In this document: piece after piece, positions 38,161 to 49,240 of the stretch
Layout of the letters: the number at the start of each line of letters is the position of its first letter
Position numbering within the stretch: position 1 is the stretch's first letter
NCBI GenBank assembly: GCA_933228675.1
Contig: OW121740.1
Coordinates: 9,515,442 to 9,579,441, forward strand
DNA length: 64,000 nt
DNA from: Stomorhina lunata
Taxonomy: Eukaryota > Arthropoda > Insecta > Diptera > Rhiniidae
Direction: 5' to 3'
The notes under the pieces: model-generated
The model's input: only the letters and a program-made list of their open reading frames with translations
What the model was told of the DNA's origin: nothing
Databases searched by the model: none
Made by a program: the position numbers and the translations under genes

Positions 38161-39670
38161 AACAATTATGAGACGATTTTTCAAAATTTTCGTATGAAAA
38201 GACAATTTTTGAAATATCTTCTATAAAAATTAAATTTTTGAAAAATTTCCTTTAAAAAGTAAATGTTCGAAAAATTTCCTATAAAAAGTTAATTTTCAAA
38301 AATTTCTTAAAAAAAGTTGATTTTTGAAAAATAGCCTATAAAAAGTTAATTGTTTGAAAAATTTCCTATAAAAAGTTAATTTTTAAAAAATTTCCTAAAA
38401 AAGTAAATTTTCGAAAAATTTCCTATAAAAAGTAAATTTTCGAAAAATTTCCTATAAAAAGTAAATTATCGAAAAATTTCCTATAAAAACTAAATTTCGA
38501 AAAATTTCCTAAAAAAGTAAATTTTAGAAAAATTTCCTTTAAAAGGTGAATTTTCTAAAAATTTTCTATAAAAAGCTAATTTTCGAAAAATTTCCTATAG
38601 AAAGTAAATTTTTGAAAAATTTTCCTTAAAATAGTAAATTTTTGAAAAATTTTCTATAAATAGTCAATTTTGAAAACTTTCCTATGAAAAGTCAATTTTC
38701 GAAAAATTTCTAATAAAAAGTAGATTTTTGAAAATTTTCCTATAAAAGTAAACTTTTTAAAAATTTCCTATAAAAAGTGAATTTTTGAAAAATTTCCTAA
38801 AAAAAAATCAATTTTTAAAAATTTCTTATTAAAAAGTCAATTTTTGAAAAATATCCGATAAATCAATTCTTGAAAAATTTCCTTCAAAAGGTAAATTTTC
38901 GAAAAATTTCCTATAAAATGTAAATTTTTGAAAAATTTCCTATAAAAAGTAAATTTTTGAAAAATTTCCTATAAAAAGTAAATTTTTGAAAAATTTTCTA
39001 TAAATAGTCAATTTTTGAAAAATTTCCTATAAATAGTCAATTTTTGAAAAATTTCTTATAAATAGTCAATTTTGAAAAATCTCTTATGAAAAGTCAATTA
39101 AAAAAAAAAATTCTTATAAAAAGTCAATTTTTGAAAAATTTCCTAGAAAATGTAAATGTTTGAAAACTTTCCAATTTTCGAAACATTTCCTATGAATCGA
39201 AAAATTTCCTATAAATAGTAGATTTTCAAAAAATTTCGTATAAATTGTAAATTTTTGACGAATTTCCTATAAACTGTCAATTTTCGAAATATTTTCTATA
39301 AATTGAAAAATTTCCGATAAATAGTAAATTTTCGAAAAATTTCATATAAATAACCAACTTTACACAATTTTCATATAAATAGTAAATTTTTGAAAAATTT
39401 CCTATAAAAAGTTAATTTTTGAAAAGTTTTCTATTTTTGAAATATTTCCTATCAATCGAAAAATTTGCTATAAAAAGTAAATTTTTGAAAATTTTCGTAT
39501 AAAAAGTAATTTTTTGAAAAATTAACTATAAAAGTCAATTTTTTAACAAATTTTTTTAAAAAGTCATTTTTTGAAAAATTTCCTATGAAAAGTATATTTG
39601 TTTCCTATAAAAAAGTAAATTTTTTAAAAATTTTCTATAAAAAGCAAATTTTCGAAAAATTTTCTATAAA
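38161..39670 (+). repeat. 29-bp minisatellite array 10
   Basis: About 50 units of TTTCCTATAAAAAGTAAA plus TTTTTGAAAAA, with the same lineage and orientation as arrays 8 and 9. The last units run directly into the 12-bp satellite at about 39671. Confidence 0.9.
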
Positions 39671-40417
39671 AAGTCATAGACTAAGACATAGACTAAGACA
39701 TAGACTAAGACATAGACTAAGACATACACTAAGACATAGACTAAGACATAGACTAAGACATAGACTAAGCCATAGTCTAAGACATAGACTAAGACATAGA
39801 CTAAGACAAAGACTAAGAAATAGACTAAGACATAGACTAAGACATAGACTAAGACATAGACTAAGACATAGACTAAGACATAGACTAAGACATAGACTAA
39901 GACATAGACTAAGACATAGACTAAGACATAGACTAAGACATAGACTAAGACATAGACTAAGACATAGACTAAGACATAGACTAAGACATAGACTAAGACA
40001 TAGACTAAGACATAGACTAAGACATAGACTAAGACATAGACTAAGACATAGACTAAGACTTAGACTAAGACATAGACTAAGACATAGACTAAGTCTTAGT
40101 CACTAAGACATAGACTAAGACATAGACTAAGACATAGACTAAGACATAGACTAAGACATAGACTAAGACATAGACTAAGACATAGACTAAGACATAGACT
40201 AAGACATAGACTAAGACATAGACTAAGACATAGACTAAGACATAGACTAAGACATAGACTAAGACATAGACTAAGACATAGACTAAGACATAGACTAAGA
40301 CATGAACTAAGACATAGACTAAGACATAGACTAAGACATAGACTAAGACATAGACTAAGACATAGACTAAGATATAGACTAAGACATAGACAAAGACAGA
40401 CATAGGCTAAGACTATT
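39671..40417 (+). repeat. 12-bp satellite, left arm (GACTAAGACATA)n
   Basis: About 62 copies of GACTAAGACATA, very uniform. A local inversion point at about 40086-40104 reads GACTAAGTCTTAGTC before the array resumes in the same orientation. The Arg/Leu/His and Val/Leu/Tyr frames through it are artefacts of a 12-bp period. Confidence 0.95.
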
Positions 40418-40743
40418 TATAGAAATTTTTTTAAAAATATACTTTTGTAACAAATTTTTCAAAAATTAACTTTTTATAGAAAATTTTTCGAAAATTGACT
40501 TTCTATAGGACATTTTTCAAAAATTTACTTTTTATAGTAAATTTTTCAAAAATTTACTTTTTATAGGGAATTTTTCAAAAATTTACCTTTTATAGGAAAT
40601 TTTTCAAAAATTTACTTTTTAAGGAAAGTTTTGAAAAATTTACTTTTTAAGGAAAGTTTTTTGAAAATTTACTTTTAATAGGAAATTTTTCAAAAATTGA
40701 CTTTTTATAGGAAATTTTTTATATGGAAATATTTCAAAAATTC
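40418..40743 (-). repeat. 29-bp array, inverted block inside the left arm
   Basis: About 11 units reading AAATTTTTCAAAAATT plus ACTTTTTATAGG, the reverse complement of array 10. It is followed at 40745-40800 by decayed 12-bp units (AGACTAAGACAGCG). No counterpart lies at the equivalent inner position of the right arm. Confidence 0.9.
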
Positions 40744-41390
40744 ACAAAGACTAAGACAGCGAATAAGATATAGACTGAGTCATAGGCTAAAACAAAGCCT
40801 TGGACAAAGATTATGCCATTGATACAATTTTAGGTACAATTCTGTGATTGTCGAATAAATTTTAACTTAAAAACTATTTATGTGACCTTTGACCCTAAAA
40901 TTAAATTAAAACAATTTCTTACATCTATTGCCAAAATTTGTATCAGAAATTTTCTTAATTTTTTTTTTTTCGTAAAAAATTACAATTTTGATAAATTATT
41001 AAAAAAAAAACTGTAATTCGATACTGTCAATGTTTCAAAACGATCGAATTTCAATTTTAATTCTTATAAGTTTGCAATTTTTATTAGCGTAAATTTTCAA
41101 AAATGATTGATTAATTATAGTTTTTTGGAGTAAATTTTCTTAAAGACTTCCTTTTCCTTTAAGGAAAATAGAGAAAAATAAGGGAAGGGTTGTTCGAATT
41201 AGAAGATATCAAATTTCCAATTGTTAAAAAAAACTCTTTTTTTTAAGTAAAAAATGACAATTTTTAGACAAAAAATGATAAATGAAAAATATTTTACACA
41301 ATTTTCTAATAGTTACGCAAACAGGAAATAATAGTATACTTTTTTCCTCAAACAATTTTAAGAAAATTTATGAGAAAATGTTAATTGCGA
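40744..41390. repeat. Complex-sequence left arm of the second inverted duplication
   Basis: Matched in reverse complement by 42389-42967. Landmarks are ATTATGCCATTGATACAA (about 40811), GTCGAATAAATTTTAACTTA (about 40849), GTAATTCGATACTGTCAATG (about 41013) and GAAAATGTTAATTGCGA (41374-41390). Moderately diverged with indels. No gene seen. Confidence 0.85.
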
Positions 41391-42388
41391 AACTGGAAAT
41401 TCAATACTTTTATGAACATGTTTTCCTAAGGATTTTAATCCTTTTTCGCAATATTTACAAACAAAACAAAAGAAATTTGATGTAACAGTTTTCAATTTTT
41501 GCAAAAGGATTTTCTTTTAAAAGGGTTGGGTTTTTTTGTTTTGAAAGAAAGTAAAAGAATTTCTTAAAGGAAATTTTTACCTGAAAGAGTTGGGCTAAAG
41601 GGTTTTAAGAAATGCAAAATTTTGTTAAAGATTATGCAACACATGCAAAATTTTTGAAAGAAACCCTTTTTTGCATTGTCCTTAATTTAGATTTATTAAG
41701 CAGGAGTTTTTCTTTTTTTGCAAACCTTTAGAGACAGACGGATGGTGAAATTTATTTGCGTAAAATCATTAGCTACAAATTTAATCCTTTTTCCTGACAT
41801 TTATGTAACAAATGTTGTTACTACTCAAGAACCGTTATCAGGAAATTCGATATGTGCAAATTATGGCCACCGCCGAAATAAACGTGAGAAAAATTTTTAA
41901 ATAAAGAAAATTTACTTGCATTTTTTGCAACCCTTTTAGGTTTTGCAAATTCTTAAAATTACTTAAGATTTTGCAAATATCCTTAACCCTTGAAAAGGAC
42001 ATCATATAGAGAAAATTAGTGGACGGTTTTTTAAATTTTCTGGGGATTAGTTGGAGTATCCCAGGAGAAAATTTGCATAATTTAGATTGTTTTTAAATGA
42101 TATGTAACAACAATAATGAATATTTAATTAAATTTGCAAAATACGAAAAGGAAAACATGACTTGTTAATGCCTTGACATTTTTCTCACTCCAAAATTACA
42201 AGAGGAAATTTGCATAAATTTTAAGGTCCTTTTAGTAATTACCAATGAAACCAAATATGCTCTTGGAATAAATAGTTTTAACTAAGAAATTGACTACGAC
42301 ATAAACTCAATCAGATATAGAACAAAATTTCTACGAAGATCTCAACAAGACATTTTAGAGATATAGACTATACCCTAAGTCTATATCT
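41391..42388. other. Centre of the second inverted duplication
   Basis: Non-mirrored sequence between the arms. It holds the third U block (41750-42225). At its right end is an 11-bp-stem hairpin (AGATATAGACT ... AGTCTATATCT, about 42359-42388) built from 12-bp-satellite-like sequence. Confidence 0.7.
41750..42225 (+). repeat. U block, copy 3
   Basis: Shares AACCGTTATCAGGAAATTCG, AAACGTGAGAAAAATTTTTA and GAAAATTAGTGGACG with the other copies. It is more diverged after 41920. It matches the extended 5' part of copy 2 (TTTGCGTAAAATC). Confidence 0.7.
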
Positions 42389-42967
42389 TCGCAATTAACA
42401 TTTTCTCATAAATTTCCTTAAAATTGTTTGAGGAAAAATAATATCCCTTTACTTCCTGTTAGAAAATTGTGCGCTAAAATATTTTTTATCATTCTTGGGG
42501 TAAAAATTGTCATTTTTTACTTTAAAAAATAGTTTTTTTGACACTTGGAAATTTGATATCTTCTAGTTCAACCAACCCTTCCTTAACTTTCTCCTTTTTC
42601 CTTAAAGAAAATCTTTAAGAAAATTTTCTCCAAAAAACTATAATTAATCAATCACTTTTGTAAATGTTCGCTAATGAAAATTGCAAATCTATAAGAATTA
42701 AATTTGAAATTCGATCGTTTTGAAACATTGACAGTATCGAATTACAGTTATTTTTTTGATATTATTTATCAAAATTGTCATTTTTTATGAAAAAAAAATA
42801 AAGTTTTTGATAAAAATTTTTGCTATAGATGTAAAAAATAGTTTTTATTTAAAAGAACTTTTTAATGATTTTAGGGTCAAAGGTTGCATAAATAGTTTTT
42901 AAGTTAAAATTTATTCGACAATCTCAGAATTGTAGTTAGATTTGTATCAATGGCATAATCTCTGTAC
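42389..42967. repeat. Complex-sequence right arm of the second inverted duplication
   Basis: Reverse-complement counterpart of 40744-41390, with several small indels. It passes directly into the 12-bp satellite, without the inverted 29-bp block seen in the left arm. Confidence 0.85.
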
Positions 42968-44607
42968 AAGACTTCGTCTTCATAGACTTAGTCTATGTCT
43001 TAGTCTATGTCTTAGTCTATGTCTTAGTCTATGTCTTAGTCTATGTCTAAGTCTATGTCTAAGTCTATGTCTTAGTCTATGTCTTAGTCTATGTCTTAGT
43101 CTATGTCTTAGTCTATGTCTTAGTCTATGTCTTAGTCTTAGTCTATGTCTTAGTCTATGTCTTAGTCTATGTCTTAGTCTATGTCTTAGTCTATGTCTTA
43201 GTCTATGTCTTAGTCTATGTCTTAGTCTATGTCTTAGTCTATGTCTTAGTCTATGTCTTAGTCTATGTCTTAGTCTATGTCTTAGTCTATGTCTTAGTCT
43301 ATGTCTTAGTCTATGTCTTAGTCTATGTCTTAGTCTATGTCTTAGTCTATGTCTTAGTCTATGTCTTAGTCTATGTCTTAGTCTATGTCTTAGTCTATGT
43401 CTTAGTCTATGTCTTAGTCTATGTCTTAGTCTATGTCTTAGTCTATGTCTTAGTCTATGTCTTAGTCTATGTCTTAGTCTATGTCTTAGTCTATGTCTTA
43501 GTCTATGTCTTAGTCTATGTCTTAGTCTATGTCTTAGTCTATGTCTTAGTCTATGTCTTAGTCTATGTCTTAGTCTATGTCTTAGTCTATGTCTTAGTCT
43601 ATGTCTTAGTCTATGTCTTAGTCTATGTCTTAGTCTATGTCTTAGTCTATGTCTTAGTCTATGTCTTAGTCTATGTCTTAGTCTATGTCTTAGTCTATGT
43701 CTTAGTCTATGTCTTAGTCTATGTCTTAGTCTATGTCTTAGTCTATGTCTTAGTCTATGTCTTAGTCTATGTCTTAGTCTATGTCTTAGTCTATGTCTTA
43801 GTCTATGTCTTAGTCTATGTCTTAGTCTATGTCTTAGTCTATGTCTTAGTCTATGTCTTAGTCTATGTCTTAGTCTATGTCTTAGTCTATGTCTTAGTCT
43901 ATGTCTTAGTCTATGTCTTAGTCTATGTCTTAGTCTATGTCTTAGTCTATGTCTTAGTCTATGTCTTAGTCTATGTCTTAGTCTATGTCTTAGTCTATGT
44001 CTTAGTCTATGTCTTAGTCTATGTCTTAGTCTATGTCTTAGTCTATGTCTTAGTCTATGTCTTAGTCTATGTCTTAGTCTATGTCTTAGTCTATGTCTTA
44101 GTCTATGTCTTAGTCTATGTCTTAGTCTATGTCTTAGTCTATGTCTTAGTCTATGTCTTAGTCTATGTCTTAGTCTATGTCTTAGTCTATGTCTTAGTCT
44201 ATGTCTTAGTCTATGTCTTAGTCTATGTCTTAGTCTATGTCTTAGTCTATGTCTTAGTCTATGTCTTAGTCTATGTCTTAGTCTATGTCTTAGTCTATGT
44301 CTTAGTCTATGTCTTAGTCTATGTCTTAGTCTATGTCTTAGTCTATGTCTTAGTCTATGTCTTAGTCTATGTCTTAGTCTATGTCTTAGTCTATGTCTTA
44401 GTCTATGTCTTAGTCTATGTCTTAGTCTATGTCTTAGTCTATGTCTTAGTCTATGTCTTAGTCTATGTCTTATTCTATGTCTTAGTCTATGTCTTAGTCT
44501 ATGTCTTAGTCTATGTCTTAGTCTATGTCTTATTCTATGTCTTAGTCTATGACTTAGTCTATGTCTTAGTCTGTGTCTTAGTCTATATCTTAGTCTATGT
44601 CTAGTCT
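42968..44607 (-). repeat. 12-bp satellite, right arm (GTCTTAGTCTAT)n
   Basis: About 136 copies of GTCTTAGTCTAT, the reverse complement of the left-arm unit and more than twice as long. Variants cluster at the ends (GTCTAAG near 43047, a 6-bp deletion near 43132, TATTCTATG near 44471 and 44531), and the 1.3-kb middle is essentially invariant. The 536-codon Leu-Ser-Leu-Cys frame crossing it is an artefact. Confidence 0.97.
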
Positions 44608-45080
44608 TCGAGAATTTTTCAAAACTTTCCTAAAAAAAGTAAATTTTTGAAAAATTTCCTATAAAAAGTTTATTTTTGAAAAATTTCCTAAAATTTCCTA
44701 TAAAAAGTCAATTTTTGAAAAGTTTCCTATAAAAAGTCAATTTTTTAAAAATTTCCTATAAAAAGTCAATTTTTGAAAATTTTCTTTAAATAGTCAATTT
44801 TTGAAAAATTTTCTATAAATAGTCAATTTTTGAAAAATTTCCTATAAATAGTCAATTTTTGGAAAATTTCCTATAATTAATAAATTTTTGAGAAATTTCG
44901 TATAAATAGTAAACTATTGAAAAATTTCCTATAAATAAGAAATTTTTCAAAAAAAAGTCAATTTTTGAAAATTTTCCTAAAAAAAGTCAATTTTTGAAAA
45001 ATTTTCTAGAAAAAGTCAATTTTCGAAAAATTTCCTATTTAAAGTAAATTTTCGAAAAACTTCTTATAAATAGTATATTT
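44608..45080 (+). repeat. 29-bp minisatellite array 11
   Basis: About 16 units of TTTCCTATAAAAAGTCAA plus TTTTTGAAAAA, in the same orientation as array 10 on the far side of the second inverted duplication. Confidence 0.9.
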
Positions 45081-45104
45081 TAATTTTTACAAATAGCCTT
45101 AGCC

Positions 45105-45345
45105 TATTATTTCCAATACGTGCCTCTAATTACATGCAAATGGTCAGTCCATTATAAACCCTTTCTTAAAAATGCTTTCTTTTAAATAAAACTTGTTTTT
45201 AAGATCTTTTTAACATAATACAATAATTACGAGTCATCTTTAAAAATTATTAAGTAAATAACCAGTGGCTGCATTAAAATCTTTCTTAGGGGAAGTAGGT
45301 CTTGACATCTTTAAGAATCTTCTACTATTAGCATAAGGTAATGGT
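45105..45345 (+). repeat. R block, copy 1
   Basis: Resembles 58423-58753 and, inverted, 62880-63098. Shared pieces are AAACCCTTTCTTA, AACCAGTGGCT and TTAGGGGAAGT. No coding content. Confidence 0.55.
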
Positions 45346-45381
45346 CATTCATGAAAGGGATGCTTTGTTGCTTTTCTTCTA

Positions 45382-45798
45382 GAGTAGTCAGTGGTCACTT
45401 TGGCACGTGCCTTTTTGAATTTAAGATGGTCAAGCGATTAACGGAACCGGTTTATTAAAATTTTGTAAAAAAACAACTTATCAAAGGGTTAAACTGACCG
45501 CAACTTAAGAACAAATGATTAGCAGACACGAGCCGGAAATTATGAATAATTATTGCAAATAATTGCCGGAAAGAGGATCCGGCTCGAAGGACCGTAAAAT
45601 AATTTAACAAAATAACATTATATATGGCAACTGATAACCGATAAAAGAAACTCAGTTGCTTTGTCAATCATTAATTATATTGTAGATTGCAACAAGAGTA
45701 GTTGACAGTTATAGGCTACACTGGTCAACAAGAGAAATTACTTTGAAAGTCTATTTAATTTCGATTTATGATAAAAAAAATTCTATAGATACAGATTT
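45382..45798 (+). repeat. Left flank of the third inverted arrangement
   Basis: 45382-45455 (AGTGGTCACTTTGGCACGTG, then GGTCAAGCGATTAACG and ACCGGTTTATTAA) is mirrored at about 54690-54775. GATCCGGCTCGAAGG at about 45576 recurs near 49411, 49439 and, inverted, at 54298 and 54495. The rest is complex AT-rich DNA without a gene. Confidence 0.6.
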
Positions 45799-46496
45799 TT
45801 TATACCCTTCACCACCACAGGTGGAAAGGGTGTTATAAGTTTGTGCTGATGTATGTAACGCATAGAAATATTTGTCTTACACCCAAATTTTGGTATACCA
45901 ATAGGCTTAGAATCACTTTCTGAGTCGATTTAGCTATGTCACTCCATCATTCCGTCTGGTTGGACCCCCATATAAACCTTGTCGCAATTCTAAAGATAAT
46001 TTGATGAAATTTGGCACAGATCATTTTTTGGTAGTGGGACCATGGCTATTGAAATTCGTCAAAATCGGTTCATTATTTATGGTACCTCCCATAGCTCCCA
46101 CTTCTCGGAATTGATATATCGGCCACATATGTCAATATTTTTTCATAAAATTTAATACAAATACTGGTTATGTAATCTTTAATCACTGTAGAAAATTTCT
46201 TTGAAATCGGTCCACATTTGACCATAGCTCCCATACAAACTCTTCTGTCAAAACGCACTAACTGAGAATCACTAAAACGCTCGTAAATCTGAAGAAAATG
46301 AAAATTTTAAGCTTATTTTTTGTTATCAATTTCCCGAATTTCGGTCTACATTTGACCCTAGCTCTCATATAAATCCAAATGGCAAAATTAAGCAAATATT
46401 TGTCTTTATACATGAAAAAGAAAACCTTTGACCTTAGTGGTGAAGGGTATCGTATTGTCGGGCTTGACCTACTATAGCACTTTCTTACTTGTTTTT
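45799..46496 (+). mobile_element. INE-1/DINE-1-like element, copy 1
   Basis: Starts TATACCCTTCACCACCACAG with the complementary GGTGGAAAGGGT following. Near the end is the inverse subterminal repeat GTGGTGAAGGGTATCG, then a decayed hairpin (ATTGTCGGGCTTGACCTACT) and the tail CTTTCTTACTTGTTTTT. The internal GTCC microsatellite is largely lost (CCATCATTCCGTCTGGTTGG). Known INE-1-like elements (helentron-associated) show the same subterminal inverted repeats, internal microsatellite and 3' hairpin, and carry no protein. It lies inside minisatellite DNA. Confidence 0.8.
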
Positions 46497-49240
46497 AGAT
46501 ATTTTCGATCCAAAAAATTTTCCTAATTTTTGATAAAAAATTTTGCATGCAAAAGTTTTTCATAAAAAATTTTCCATAGAAAAGTTTTTGATAAAAAATT
46601 TTCCATAGAAAAATTTTTGATAAAAAATTTTCCATAGAAAAATTTTTGATAAAACAATTTTCTATAGAAAAATTTTTGTAAGAAAATTTTCCATACAAAA
46701 GTTTTTGATAAAAAATTTTACATAGAAAAATTTTTGATAAAAAATTTTCTATAGAAAAATTTTTGATAAAAAAAATTTTCTATAGAAAAATTTTTAATAA
46801 AAAAATAGAAAATTTTTGATAAAAAAATTTCTATAGAAAAGTTTTTGATAAAAAATTTTACATAGAAAAATTTTTGACAAAAAATTTTTCATAGAAAAAT
46901 TTTTGACAAAAAATTTTTCATAGAAAAATTTTTGATAAAAAAATTTTCATAGAAAAGTTTTTGATAAAAAATTTTACATAGAAAAGTTTTTGATAAAAAA
47001 ATTTTCTATAGAAAAGTTTTTGATCAAAAATTTTGCATAGAAAAATTTTTGATAAAAAATTTTCTATAGTTTTTGATAAAAAATTTTCCATAGAAAAATT
47101 TTTGATAAAAAAATTTTTGATAAAAAAATTTTTGATAAAAAAATTTTTGATAAAAAATTTTCTATAGAAAAGTTTTTGATAAAAAATTTTCTATAGAAAA
47201 ATTTTTGATAAAAAAATTTCCATAGAAAAGTTTTTGATAAAAAATTTCCATAGAAAAGTTTTTGATAAAAGTTTTTCATAGAAAAATTTTTGATAAAACA
47301 ATTTTCTATAGAAAAATTTTTTTAAGAAAATTTTTCATAGAAAAGTTTTTGATAAAAAATTTTACATAGAAAAATTTTTGATAAAAAAATTTTCCATAGA
47401 AAAGTTTTTAATAAAAAATTTTTGATAAAAAAATTTTTGACAAAAAATTTTCTATAGAAAAATTTTTGATAAAAAAAAATTTTATATAGAAAAGTTTTTG
47501 ATAAAAAAATTTCCATAGAAAAGTTTTTGATAAAAAACTTTCCATAGAAAAATTTTTGATAAAAAAAATTTTCATAGCAAAGTTTTTGATAAAAAATTTT
47601 ACATAGAAAAGTTTTTGATAAAAAAATTTTCTATAGAAAAATTTTTGTAAGAAAATTTTCCATAGAAAAAATTTTTTATAGAAAAGTTTTTGATAAAAAA
47701 TTTTTGATAAAATTGTCTATAGAAAAATTTTTGTAAGAAAATTTTCTATAGAAAAATTTTTTATAAAAAAATGTCTATAGAAAATTTTTTGATAAAAAAT
47801 AATCCATAGAAAATTTTTTGATAAAACAATTTTCTATAGAAAAATTTTTGTAAGGAAATTTTCCATAGAAAAGTTTTTGATAAAAAATTTTCTATAGAAA
47901 AATTTTTGATAAAAAAATATAGAAAAATTTTTGATAAAAAAAAATCTATAGAAACATTTTTGATAAATAAATTTTTTGTAGAAAATTTCATGAATAAATA
48001 TATAAATTTGCTATAGAAAAATGTTTGATAAAAAAATTTTCTTAGAAAAATTTTTGATAAAAAAATTTTCTATAGAAAAATTTTTGATTAAAAAAATTTC
48101 CATAGAAAAATTTTTGATAAAAAAATGTTCTATAGAAAAATTTTTGATAAAAAATTTTCCATTGAAAAATTTTTGATAAAAAAATTTCCATAGAAAAGTT
48201 TTTGATAAAAAACTTTCCATAGCAAAATTTTTGTTAAAAAAATTTTATTTAGAAAAATTTTTGATAAAAAATTTTACATAGAAAAATTTTTGATAAAAAA
48301 ATTTTCTATAGAAAAATTTTTGATAAAAAAAATCTATAGAAACATTTTTGATAAATAAATTTTTTGTAGAAAATTTCATGAATAAATATATAAATTTGCT
48401 ATAGAAAAATGTTTGATAAAAAAATTTTCTATAGAAAAATTTTTGATTAAAAAAATTTTCCATAGAAAAATTTTTGATAAAAAATTTTCCATTGAAAAAT
48501 TTTTGATAAAAAAATTTTCATAGAAAAGTTTTTGATAAAAAACTTTCCATAGCAAAATTTTTGTTAAAAAAATTTTCTTTAGAAAATTTTTTGATAAAAA
48601 ATTTTACATAGAAAAATTTTTGATAAAAAACTTTCCATAGCAAAAATTTTGTTAAAAAAATTTTCTTTAGAAAAATTTTTGATAAAAAATTTTCTTTAGA
48701 AAAATTTTTGATAAAAAATTTTACATAGAAAAATTTTTGATAAAAAAAATTTTCTATAGAAAAGTTTTTGATGAAAAATTTTCTATAGGAAAGTTTTTGA
48801 TAAAAAATTTTCCATAGAAAAATTTTTGTAAGAAAATTTTCTATGAAAAATTTTTGTAAGAAAATTTTCTATAGAAAAATTTTTGATAAAAAATTTTTTT
48901 CATAAAAAATTTTCCATAGAAAAAATTTTTGATAAACAAATTTTCTATAGAGAAAATTTTGATAAAAAAAAAATGTTTTTTTGAAAAATTTTTGATAAAA
49001 AGAAAATATAGAAAAATTTTCCATCGAAAAATTGTTGATAAAAAAATTTTCTATAGAAAAATTTTTGATAAATAAATTTTCTATAGAAAATTTCATGAGT
49101 AAGTAAATTTTCTTTTTGGTAAAAAAATATAGAAAATTTTTTGATAAAAAAATTTTCTAAAGAAAAATTTTTGATAGAAAATTATATAGAATTTTTTTTT
49201 ATGAAAAAATTTTCTATAGAAAATTTGTTTATCAAAAATT
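46497..49240 (+). repeat. 29-bp minisatellite array 12
   Basis: About 95 units: TTTTCTATAGAAAA or TTTTCCATAGAAAA plus ATTTTTGATAAAAAA. Unusual strings recur (TTTCATGAATAAATATATAA near 47987 and 48375, 388 bp apart; a TTTCATGAGTAAG form near 49092), showing block duplication. The many minus-strand Phe/Lys frames are artefacts. Confidence 0.9.

Noticed and set aside
39585..40403. Arg-Leu-Arg-His and Val-Leu-Val-Tyr repeat frames
   Set aside because: Translation of the 12-bp satellite on opposite strands; no coding signature.
42942..44552. 536-codon open frame of Leu-Ser-Leu-Cys repeats
   Set aside because: A direct result of translating a 12-bp satellite whose period is a multiple of three and whose unit has no stop in that frame. 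No start context, no other sequence type, and the mirrored array gives different artefact proteins.
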